A stretch of 64,000 nucleotides of DNA from Sulfuricella denitrificans (lineage in GTDB: Bacteria > Pseudomonadota > Gammaproteobacteria > Burkholderiales > Sulfuricellaceae), in contig NSJJ01000002.1 in the NCBI GenBank assembly GCA_002632355.1, positions 62,001-126,000 of the forward strand, read 5' to 3'. Position numbers and translations under genes: made by a program. Shown here piece by piece: positions 17,490 through 25,113 of this stretch. How positions within the stretch are numbered: position 1 is the first letter of the stretch; every line of letters begins with the position of its first letter. The notes beneath the pieces were generated by a model. It saw only the letters and a list, made by a program, of their open reading frames with translations, ran no database searches and was not told the DNA's origin.

Positions 17490-17560
17490 ATTCAGTAATG
17501 GAGCCTACTACTGAATAGGGTATTCACCCCATTCTGCTGGTCTCCACCCTGGGCTATAAA
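17490..17560 (+). promoter_or_regulatory. Candidate promoter region of the exopolysaccharide cluster
   Basis: A perfect inverted repeat, ATTCAGTA-N11-TACTGAAT (17490-17516), lies about 40 bp upstream of a -10-like TATAAA (17555-17560), which has only a weak -35 (TTCTGC, 17532-17537). A weak -35 with an upstream palindrome suggests activator control. sqdB starts 46 bp after the -10. No sigma-54 motif is visible. Confidence 0.45.
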
Positions 17561-17606
17561 TTAAAGCGTAGAGCGACTCCAACGTTCCGGCACAGGGAGA
17601 AGGATC

Positions 17607-18824
17607 ATGAGAATTTGCATTCTGGGTGGTGATGGTTATCTGGGCTGGCCCACGGCCATGTATTTTTCCGCACGCGGCCACGAGGTCATGGTGGTCGACA
17701 ATATGGCCAAGCGCGGCTGGGAAGCTGAAATCGGGGCAAAGCCGCTGGAGCACGTCCCGGCGCTCAAGGAACGTGCCCGGCGCTGGAAGCAGAAAAAATT
17801 CCAGCCCATCGAAGTGGTGATCGGCAATATCGCAGACGACGGGCAGCTCATGAACGGCATCTGCCACGACTTCCGGCCCGAGGCCATCATTCACTATGGT
17901 GAACAGCCCTCGGCGCCCTACTCCATGCTGAACCAGGAAAATGCCGTGTATACGCAATGCAACAACGTGGTCGGCACGCTCAACGTCATGTTCGCCATGC
18001 GCGAACACTGCCCGCAGGCCCACCTGGTCAAGCTGGGCACCATGGGTGAATACGGCACGCCCAACATCGATATCGAGGAGGGTTGGCTGGATGTCACGCA
18101 CAACGGCCGCAAGGACCGGGTGCTGTACCCAAAGAAACCCCACTCCCTCTACCACCTGTCCAAGGTGCATGACTCCCATAACCTCGAATTCGCCAGCCGC
18201 ATGTGGGATTTCCGCGTCACCGACCTGAACCAGGGCGTGGTCTACGGCAGCGACACCGACGAGATCGGCAACGACCCAGAGCTGTGCACCAGCTTCCACT
18301 ACGACGACGTTTTCGGTACCGTGCTGAACCGTTTCGTGGTGCAGGCTGCCATCGGCATGCCGCTCACCGTGTACGGCAGCGGCAAACAGATCAGGGGCTA
18401 CCTGAATATCCGCGACACCTTGCGCTGCGTCGAACTTGCGGTCACGAATCCGGCAGGACGGGGCGAATTCCGGGTATTCAACCAGTTCACGGAACAATTC
18501 TCCGTCATGGAGCTGGCTCAGCGGGTCCGGGAAAGCGCCGCCATTAATGGCATGAAAGTGGAAATCCAGCATCTGCGCAATCCGCGTGTCGAGCAGGAAG
18601 AACATTATTACCACGCAGCGCATTCCAGCCTGTCCAGCCTGGGTCTCGAACCCCATCTGCTGAATCATGAAGTCATCGGGCAGATGCTGGAAAAGGCCAT
18701 GAAAACGGCCAATCGCATCAATGAAGCCTCGATCCTGCCCAAAGTGGACTGGAAGCAGGGATGGCAAGCGCCGGTCACCGGGCTTTCCACAGCAGTTCCC
18801 CGCCTGCAAGCTGTCCGGGCATAA
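17607..18824 (+). CDS. sqdB: UDP-sulfoquinovose synthase-like NAD-dependent enzyme
   Basis: A 405-residue short-chain dehydrogenase/epimerase-type protein. It has the Rossmann motif GGDGYLGWP (8-16), the catalytic YHLSK motif, and the long conserved stretches of the SQD1/SqdB/Agl3 family (KLGTMGEYGTPN, VVYGSDTDEIG). The family converts UDP-glucose and sulfite to UDP-sulfoquinovose in the cytoplasm. In photosynthetic organisms the product feeds sulfolipid; in some archaea and bacteria it feeds glycans. No sulfolipid synthase gene (sqdD or sqdX) is visible here, but a processive glycosyltransferase follows, so a sulfosugar-containing polymer is inferred. GGGAGAAGGATC precedes the ATG. Confidence 0.9.
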   Translation: MRICILGGDGYLGWPTAMYFSARGHEVMVVDNMAKRGWEAEIGAKPLEHVPALKERARRWKQKKFQPIEVVIGNIADDGQLMNGICHDFRPEAIIHYGEQPSAPYSMLNQENAVYTQCNNVVGTLNVMFAMREHCPQAHLVKLGTMGEYGTPNIDIEEGWLDVTHNGRKDRVLYPKKPHSLYHLSKVHDSHNLEFASRMWDFRVTDLNQGVVYGSDTDEIGNDPELCTSFHYDDVFGTVLNRFVVQAAIGMPLTVYGSGKQIRGYLNIRDTLRCVELAVTNPAGRGEFRVFNQFTEQFSVMELAQRVRESAAINGMKVEIQHLRNPRVEQEEHYYHAAHSSLSSLGLEPHLLNHEVIGQMLEKAMKTANRINEASILPKVDWKQGWQAPVTGLSTAVPRLQAVRA

Positions 18825-18835
18825 GGGGCATTGGC

Positions 18836-19741
18836 ATGCAACGCCGACTCTGCCTGAAATCCATGGCAGCAGGACTTTTCCTTGCTGCCGCAGGGAAATC
18901 CGGACTGGCGCAGGAACAGGCAGGCCGGACGTTTTCCGCCATCCCCAAAAGCCTCTGGGTATGGCGCACGCCGCTGTCCGGGTCGGACGAGGTCATGGCG
19001 TTGCTGCGTCAATTCAATTTCCGCAGCGTGTTCTACTCGATCCAGCCAGACGAGCGGGCCAAACTGTTCGCTGGCGGCAAGCAACAGACGGCGGCCATCC
19101 AGTCCTGCCGCGAAGCCGGTATCGCCTTTTACGCCGTCTCCGGTGATCCCGCATGGAGCAAACGCGGCGGAAAAATCCCAGTGGCTGTCGACGAACTGCT
19201 CAATTTCCAGCAGCGCACCCAGCGCTTCGATGGCCTGTGTCTGGACATTGAACCCCACGCCCTGCCGGAATGGAAAAGTGACAAACGCGAGCAGATTATC
19301 CATGGATACTTCGACGTGCTGGACAAGATACGTGAGGCCAGCCTGGATGTCGGGCTCCCGCTTGCGGCGGCAGTAGTTCCGTTCTTTGCCGCGATCACCG
19401 CTCCCGGAAAGGAAGGAAAATCCGTACTGGAAAGCGCCGCCGCCAGGCTCGATGCTGCGGTGATGATGGCCTACCGCAGTTCTCCCGACGAAGGCCTGCG
19501 CATTTCAGCAAAAGCGCTGGATCAGCTTGATGCCATGAAGAAGGCCTGGTGGTTCGGCGTCACCACCTATCGCGGCGCCAGGGAAGACATCAGCTATGCC
19601 GGAGCCAGCTTCGAGCATTTCGACACAGCGCTGCGCGAGATCGATGCAAAACTGGCATCCCGTTCGGCCTTTTATCGCGGGATTGCGATCAACGACTATC
19701 CGTCCCTGACTTCCATCCTGACTCGTGTTAACACGCCCTGA
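18836..19741 (+). CDS. Exported TIM-barrel (GH18-like) protein
   Basis: A 301-residue protein with an N-terminal signal (MQRRLCLKSMAAG...) of about 25 residues. The motif FDGLCLDIE (131-139) resembles the DGxDxDxE catalytic strand of family 18 glycoside hydrolases. The length fits a TIM barrel, but I cannot assign a known subfamily. In this cluster it may trim or process the polymer in the periplasm, as hydrolases do in other synthase-dependent polysaccharide systems. The internal ATG is chosen for its AAGGGG ribosome site and the signal peptide; the gap to sqdB is 11 bp, indicating an operon. Confidence 0.7.
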   Translation: MQRRLCLKSMAAGLFLAAAGKSGLAQEQAGRTFSAIPKSLWVWRTPLSGSDEVMALLRQFNFRSVFYSIQPDERAKLFAGGKQQTAAIQSCREAGIAFYAVSGDPAWSKRGGKIPVAVDELLNFQQRTQRFDGLCLDIEPHALPEWKSDKREQIIHGYFDVLDKIREASLDVGLPLAAAVVPFFAAITAPGKEGKSVLESAAARLDAAVMMAYRSSPDEGLRISAKALDQLDAMKKAWWFGVTTYRGAREDISYAGASFEHFDTALREIDAKLASRSAFYRGIAINDYPSLTSILTRVNTP

Positions 19742-19755
19742 ATAAGGAGATGATC

Positions 19756-20856
19756 ATGCGCTTCCGCGTAAATCCACAGCAAAAATCAGCCACGAACGAG
19801 GCCACGACAGGCAGGAAACGCCGCCTGGCAAAAATCACGCTGGCCCTGCTGCTTGGCGGCACTGTCATGTACGCGATCGCCGTGCCCCCAGCCAATGTCC
19901 GAGTGGAAGGATTGCTGCATGGCGATCTGATCCCGGTCTCTCCGCTCTACCGCGCGCAGATCACGCAACAGCTCACTCATTGCTACAGCAAGGTGAAAGC
20001 CGGCGAGCCGCTGGTCATGGTGAGCAATTTCATCCTGGACGAGCAATATGCCTCGGACTACCAGACCAGGCAGACTTCCCTGCATCTGGAACGGATCAAC
20101 CAGAACGAGGGTGCAGCCGCTGCTGCCATGGAAGTCCAGATGGCGCAGCAGAGTTACCGGGCCGCAGCGTCTTCAGCAGATAAAGCCAGAGCACTGTCCC
20201 AGGCTTACGACGAACTGCACGATGCCCGCGCCATCGGCCGGGTGGCGCGCGACGCGGCCCGTTCTGACCTGCAGCGGGCAAATGCCGAGTCTGCCGCGCT
20301 GAAGGAGGCCTGGAACAGATCGCGCATGAATCTGGCGCAAATCAAAAAAGGCAGCGTGGAAAAAGTCGCGTCGCTGGAACAGCAGTTGAACCTGATCGAC
20401 GATGCGCGCAAGCGTGTCAGCACACAGCCCATCCTTTCTCCGGCTTCCGGACAGGTGCTTGACTGCACGGCATTCCCGAATGCCGTGGTCGAGGCGGGAA
20501 CGCCGATCTACCGCATTTTCGATATCGACCGGGCCTATGTAATGGTTTTCACCGACCCTTCAGAAATTTCCAGCCTGAGTGTCGGCATGCCCGCCTATAT
20601 CAGCATTCCTGGCGTTTCGAAAACCCTGCCAGGCCACATCACGGCGCTGACGCCAGAAGCCTCCAGGCTGCCGGAGTCGCTGACCCGCTACTTCTGGCAG
20701 CACAACCAGTGGTCCCAGTACCGTCCGGTCAAGATCGCCCTGGATAACCTGGCAGGTCTCGATCCGGCGCTGCGCGAAAAGCTGATTTACGACGCCAGGG
20801 TACAGGTCAGGATTCCAGTTTCATCCTGGGGCGAATGGCTGTGGGGAAAGAGTTAG
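19756..20856 (+). CDS. HlyD-like membrane fusion protein
   Basis: A 366-residue inner-membrane-anchored periplasmic adaptor. One transmembrane helix (about 26-45) follows a basic cytoplasmic start. A lipoyl/barrel half comes next, then a long Ala/Gln/Glu-rich coiled-coil hairpin (about 95-215), and the second barrel half (SPASGQVLDC..., YVMVFTDPSEISSL). Such proteins link an inner-membrane transporter or synthase to an outer-membrane channel. The start is the second ATG, since AAGGAG touches the first one directly. It overlaps no neighbour and follows the TIM-barrel gene by 14 bp. Confidence 0.87.
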   Translation: MRFRVNPQQKSATNEATTGRKRRLAKITLALLLGGTVMYAIAVPPANVRVEGLLHGDLIPVSPLYRAQITQQLTHCYSKVKAGEPLVMVSNFILDEQYASDYQTRQTSLHLERINQNEGAAAAAMEVQMAQQSYRAAASSADKARALSQAYDELHDARAIGRVARDAARSDLQRANAESAALKEAWNRSRMNLAQIKKGSVEKVASLEQQLNLIDDARKRVSTQPILSPASGQVLDCTAFPNAVVEAGTPIYRIFDIDRAYVMVFTDPSEISSLSVGMPAYISIPGVSKTLPGHITALTPEASRLPESLTRYFWQHNQWSQYRPVKIALDNLAGLDPALREKLIYDARVQVRIPVSSWGEWLWGKS

Positions 20857-20924
20857 CCTGATGCGGCAAATCCGCATCATGGCAGGCAAGACATCCAGTC
20901 TGGAAACAAAAGGGGGAAATCAAA

Positions 20925-21923
20925 ATGACTACGGACAATAAATACGGCGAACCCATGCTGGTGTTGCAACAGGTTCAGCAAAGCGGTGGGCAGTTGCATC
21001 CGGAGTGGCAGGTCGGGCATACCGATGGCTATACCCATTTCCCGCAATTCGAAAGCGACGTTGCCGGGCAAATGATGCAGGATCTCGAATACCTCGCCAG
21101 CGCGGATTACCTGGACAAGCTGTTTTTCGACCGTCTGAGCATCTGCCCGGCCTGCGGGAGCCATCATGTCAACGTGCGCGAAGCCTGTTCGTCGTGCAAA
21201 TCCACGCACATCTCGCCGGTTGCGCTATTGCACCATTTCCGCTGCGGCTATGTGGCACCTGCAGAGACTTTCGCTCACGACGGCAAGGGCAGGATCTGCC
21301 CGAAATGCCATGGCCGCCTGACAGACCTTGGCACCGATCACGACGTGCCTGGCGAGAACTTTACCTGCCACAATTGCCACGCCTCATTCCAGGTGCCGGA
21401 AGTCGAAGGCCTGTGCATGTCCTGCCTGACGCGCACGCCCGGAGACCAGTTGCTGCACAAGGACATCCACAGCTACCGCCTGAATTCGCTCGGCATGGCG
21501 GCGCTGAGCAATGGACGCCTGTTCGACCAGGAGGAAGCGCAACTGCTCGAAGGCGAAGGACGCCCGATTTATCGCCGTCATGTGTTCATGTTCCTGCTCG
21601 AAGACGAGATGCGCCGCGCCAGGCGCTATGGCACAGCCTTCAGCCTGATCATGCTGCGGCTTCCGGGCGACGACGCCAAAACAGAAGAACTGGTTTTTCA
21701 TATGGCGGTGATGCTGAGAAATTCCGACAAGATCGGGCGTCACGACAATGACCGGCTGATGATCATGATGCCGGCGACAGACCGCTCCGGAGCCGAAATC
21801 TGGCTCAAGCGCTTTCTCGCTGGCGCGGGCGGCGAGTTGCAGGCGAGCGTCATCGCGCTTGATCCGGCAGGCGACCTTGAAAAGCAGCTTACCGCCAGCG
21901 AGGCGCAATCATGGAGCACCTGA
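20925..21923 (+). CDS. TackOD1-type zinc-ribbon protein with degenerate GGDEF domain
   Basis: A 332-residue cytoplasmic protein. Residues 70-200 form a Cys-rich domain with pairs at 74/77, 88/91, 125/128, 148/151 and 164/167 plus Cys107, matching the metal-binding TackOD1 output domain. Residues 205-330 have the outline of a GGDEF domain (RRHVFMFLLEDEMRRARRYG, FSLIMLRL), but the catalytic loop reads RHDNDRLM, so diguanylate cyclase activity is not expected. It may bind a nucleotide or the synthase and tune polymer output. The gene overlaps the glycosyltransferase start by 13 bp, which implies tight coupling. The ribosome site is GGGGGAAA. Confidence 0.75.
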   Translation: MTTDNKYGEPMLVLQQVQQSGGQLHPEWQVGHTDGYTHFPQFESDVAGQMMQDLEYLASADYLDKLFFDRLSICPACGSHHVNVREACSSCKSTHISPVALLHHFRCGYVAPAETFAHDGKGRICPKCHGRLTDLGTDHDVPGENFTCHNCHASFQVPEVEGLCMSCLTRTPGDQLLHKDIHSYRLNSLGMAALSNGRLFDQEEAQLLEGEGRPIYRRHVFMFLLEDEMRRARRYGTAFSLIMLRLPGDDAKTEELVFHMAVMLRNSDKIGRHDNDRLMIMMPATDRSGAEIWLKRFLAGAGGELQASVIALDPAGDLEKQLTASEAQSWST

Positions 21924-23218
21924 ACGGTTTCCTGGCTTACCTGCTCGCGCCGCTGAATCTGGTCAATATCGGTGGCATTTTGCGCGTCCTGGGGGTGCTG
22001 CTGACGTCAGCCAATCCGGTCTTCTGGTTTCTGGTGCTGGTGCTGATGCGTTTCGTGCTGCCCGATATCCTGCTGTGGCTGACCTATGTGTTTTATCCCC
22101 GTGCCATGGCCGTTCCGCAAGGTGCCGGACTTCCGGAAAACCCGCTGGTTTCCGTGATCATCGCCGGCCGCAACGAAGGCGAAAGCATCGAAAAGATGAT
22201 TCAGTCCACGCTGCAATGCGGCTACCACAAGCTTGAAATCATTTTTGTCGACGACCATTCCAGCGACGACAGCGTAGCGCGTGCCCGGAAATGGGAAAAA
22301 ACCGGCCGGGTGCGCGTCTTCGAAGCGAGGAACCATAACGGCAAACCCGGCAGCCTGAATATCGGCCTGACGCTGGCGCGCGGGGATTTCATTTTCGTGC
22401 CGGATGCGGACTGCGAACTGCAGCCGGGCATTATCCAGCATCTGCTCGCCCCTTTTGCCGATGCCCGGGTGGGTGCCGTGACCGCGAACCTGCGCGTGAG
22501 AAATGCCAGCCACAACTGGGTCACGCGCTTCCAGGAGTGCGAATACGCACTGAATGTCAGCCTATCCAGACTATGGCGCGCACCTTTGAATCTTCTTTCC
22601 ATCCTGCCGGGTGCGGGCAGCATGTTTCGCGCCGTCGCCATGCGTCAGCTGGGCGGCTACGACTCGGGACTGGGGGACGACACGGATCTCACCCTGCGCC
22701 TGCGCAAGCAGGGCTGGAAACTGCGCTTTGCGCTGGATGCCATCGTCTGGACCGACGTTCCCGATCACTATGGCTGGCTGTTGCACCAGCGCAGCCGCTG
22801 GACCCGGAACATGGTCAAGATCCGCCTGCACAAGCAGGGCGATCTCTATCACTTCTGGCGCTTTGGCTTCGTCAATGCGCTTGTATTTACCGACATCCTG
22901 ATTTTCCGCGTCGTCATTCCTTTTCTTGCCTTGTGGAGCGTGTTCTATTTCATGGCGACTGACCCCTTTTCCACACCGGCGCTGCTGACAGTTGTGTACT
23001 GGATGACGACTTTCTTCCTTTTCATCAAGATGCTGATCGCACATGACATCGCCGCCACGCCGCGCCTGAAGATGCTGTGGCTGGCACCGCTCTACCCTTT
23101 TTACCGCTTTCCCATTCATTTGGTTGAGCTGCTTTCCATGTTGCGTGAGTTCCTGCGCATCCGCCTCTGGCACCCCTACGTGCCGGAGCGGATCTGGGCC
23201 CGGATTCCGCACTGGTAA
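21911..23218 (+). CDS. Processive family 2 glycosyltransferase (cellulose/hyaluronan synthase-like)
   Basis: A 435-residue inner-membrane enzyme. Two N-terminal transmembrane helices (about 20-75) precede a GT-A domain with VSVIIAGRNE, FVDDHS, the DADCE metal site, GDDTDL and QRSRW. These make up the D,D,D,QxxRW signature of processive synthases. Three or more C-terminal helices (about 315-400) would form the translocation channel. No PilZ domain is present, unlike BcsA. It probably polymerises and extrudes the polysaccharide whose sulfosugar precursor is made by SqdB. It overlaps the upstream zinc-ribbon gene by 13 bp. Confidence 0.9.
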   Translation: MEHLNGFLAYLLAPLNLVNIGGILRVLGVLLTSANPVFWFLVLVLMRFVLPDILLWLTYVFYPRAMAVPQGAGLPENPLVSVIIAGRNEGESIEKMIQSTLQCGYHKLEIIFVDDHSSDDSVARARKWEKTGRVRVFEARNHNGKPGSLNIGLTLARGDFIFVPDADCELQPGIIQHLLAPFADARVGAVTANLRVRNASHNWVTRFQECEYALNVSLSRLWRAPLNLLSILPGAGSMFRAVAMRQLGGYDSGLGDDTDLTLRLRKQGWKLRFALDAIVWTDVPDHYGWLLHQRSRWTRNMVKIRLHKQGDLYHFWRFGFVNALVFTDILIFRVVIPFLALWSVFYFMATDPFSTPALLTVVYWMTTFFLFIKMLIAHDIAATPRLKMLWLAPLYPFYRFPIHLVELLSMLREFLRIRLWHPYVPERIWARIPHW

Positions 23219-23262
23219 AGGCCTCACGAAATGCGCCAGAACAATGACAAAAGGGGGTTCAT

Positions 23263-24591
23263 ATGTTCGATAGATCGAAAGGCAAGCGCAACGTAACATC
23301 TTTTCTTTCGAAGAATTTGCGCCAAGCCATGCTGGCCTCGATCCTGGTCGCACTTTTGACGCCTGCCGCAATCCGGGCCGAGACCATGCCCTTATCGAGA
23401 CTCGAAGACAGCCTATCCTCATCGCTGCGTCTCAAGGCGGTAAAAACACAGATCGACTATGCGCATCACCTTCTGCGTCAGGAACAAGCCAGGGAAGGCG
23501 CGCAAATCTCGGGCAGGCTGGATGTCGGCCATCACAGGCAGATCGTCACCAACAGCCTGACACGCAATTATGATGCCCTGCAGCCTTCACTCAGCCTGAG
23601 TTACCCGTTGCTGGGAGGGCGTGCGCGGCAACTCGAAGCGACCAAGGCAGCGCAAATGCAAATCCGGTTGAGTTCGATCGATTTTGATGAAATGCAGCGT
23701 CAATTACAGCTTCAATTGCGCACGCAGTACACCCTGTACTGGCAATACAGCCAGGCGGAGCAACAGACTGCCCGGTATCTTGATGCATTGAGCGGACATG
23801 TTCCTGCAGCTAACAAGTTGCATGAAAAAGGGATGTGGACCGACAGCGAATATCTGCATTTCAACTCCGAGCTGTCTGTCGCAAAGGATGAACTGCAGCG
23901 CTTCCGCTCCCTGCAGCGCATCGCCATGAACGCCATGCACTCGATTCTGGGACAGGGTATCGCCGAATTTCAGCCGGTGCAGCCAGAGCTGCCGCAGCTT
24001 TGCCTGTCGAGCAGCGCACTAAACCAGTCCGCCGAACGCCACGCATCGGAGGTCATGAAACTCGGTGCACAGCGTGAAGCCCTTCTCTACAACCGGGATA
24101 TCAGCGCCGGCAGCAGCGTGAATGCCGACCTCCATCTGGGCGTGAGTTACATTGAAGAACTTGCCGACAGCAGGCAGGGTTATGCCGCCACCGCCGGCAT
24201 CAGCATCAGCATGCCGGCCGGATTTCAGGAAGTCGAACACGCCAACAGCGACCGTCTCAATGCCGCCATCATGATGAACCGCACCCTGGATGAACAGGCG
24301 CGGCTGGATATTCAGCTCACGACCGCACAAGCGTTCGAAAATTTCAGGCTTGCCCAGAACAAACTGGAAATAACGAAAAACCAGTCCAGAACGGCCCGGG
24401 AATCCCTGCGCGAAGCCCGGATACAGTTCGACCGTCTGCCGCACCCGGTCTTCAATGAATTGATACAGAAAGTTTCTCAGGAATACCAATCTTCGCTGGC
24501 AGAAATCGAAGGCCAGAGCCAGTTGCTGCAGAAAACCGCCGATCTCCTGCTGCTGGCCCCTGATAGCTGCGCCGAGACAGGCAGGATATGA
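23263..24591 (+). CDS. TolC-like outer-membrane channel protein
   Basis: A 442-residue exported protein with an unusually long, basic N-terminal extension before the signal hydrophobic stretch (about 22-41). The rest is heptad-rich helix with repeated LQLQLRTQYTLYWQY-like and LRLAQNKLEITKNQ-like segments, typical of the two-fold TolC repeat. It should form the trimeric outer-membrane duct for the polymer with the HlyD-like adaptor. AAAAGGGGG lies 6 bases before the ATG. It is the last clear member of the exopolysaccharide operon. Confidence 0.85.
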   Translation: MFDRSKGKRNVTSFLSKNLRQAMLASILVALLTPAAIRAETMPLSRLEDSLSSSLRLKAVKTQIDYAHHLLRQEQAREGAQISGRLDVGHHRQIVTNSLTRNYDALQPSLSLSYPLLGGRARQLEATKAAQMQIRLSSIDFDEMQRQLQLQLRTQYTLYWQYSQAEQQTARYLDALSGHVPAANKLHEKGMWTDSEYLHFNSELSVAKDELQRFRSLQRIAMNAMHSILGQGIAEFQPVQPELPQLCLSSSALNQSAERHASEVMKLGAQREALLYNRDISAGSSVNADLHLGVSYIEELADSRQGYAATAGISISMPAGFQEVEHANSDRLNAAIMMNRTLDEQARLDIQLTTAQAFENFRLAQNKLEITKNQSRTARESLREARIQFDRLPHPVFNELIQKVSQEYQSSLAEIEGQSQLLQKTADLLLLAPDSCAETGRI

Positions 24592-24630
24592 TTCCGGAAA
24601 ATATGACCTGCAACCGGAGCAACGCCCCTG

Positions 24631-25101
24631 ATGCCTGCAACAGACGCTTTCGATCAGCCGCAACCGCTGGACATCCGGTTTTTTCGCCAGCCTTCGCCAT
24701 TCTGGCCTGCCGCTACCGCGCTGCGCCTTGCCGTGTTCGTCACGGAGCAGCGTGTACCGGAAGCACTGGAAATCGACGCCGAGGATGCCCGTGCCCTGCA
24801 TCTGCTGGCGCGTGACGCTGACGGGCATGCGCTGGGCACCCTGCGCATCCTGACCGGAAACAAAACCGGAAAGATCGGCCGCGTGGCGGTGGCGGCAGAG
24901 GCGCGCAAGCGCGGAATCGGAACGGAAATGATGCGCCGGGCGCTGGAACAGTGCCGCGCTTTGCATCTGGAATCCGTGGCGCTGGATTCGCAGACCTACA
25001 TCACGCCTTTTTACGAAAAACTGGGATTTGTCTCAGACGGAGAAGTGTTCATGGACGCGGGCATTCCGCATATCCACATGAGCCGCTCGCTACAGGATTG
25101 A
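24631..25101 (+). CDS. GNAT-family N-acetyltransferase
   Basis: A 156-residue acetyltransferase of the ElaA/YjcF kind. It has the motif A acetyl-CoA loop RVAVAAEARKRGIGTEMM and the C-terminal FYEKLGFVSDGEVFMDAGIPHIHM. Family members often act on small metabolites or proteins; the substrate is unknown. It starts 39 bp after the TolC-like gene and could acetylate a component of the polymer pathway, but this is only positional. The ribosome site is weak. Its stop lies 12 bp from that of the convergent PAS-GGDEF gene. Confidence 0.85.
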   Translation: MPATDAFDQPQPLDIRFFRQPSPFWPAATALRLAVFVTEQRVPEALEIDAEDARALHLLARDADGHALGTLRILTGNKTGKIGRVAVAAEARKRGIGTEMMRRALEQCRALHLESVALDSQTYITPFYEKLGFVSDGEVFMDAGIPHIHMSRSLQD

Positions 25102-25113
25102 TTCGCCCGCGCT

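Noticed and set aside
17508-18809. 433-codon open frame on the minus strand opposite sqdB
   Set aside because: It is antisense to a clear SqdB gene and its translation has no recognisable domain; high GC content keeps the frame open.
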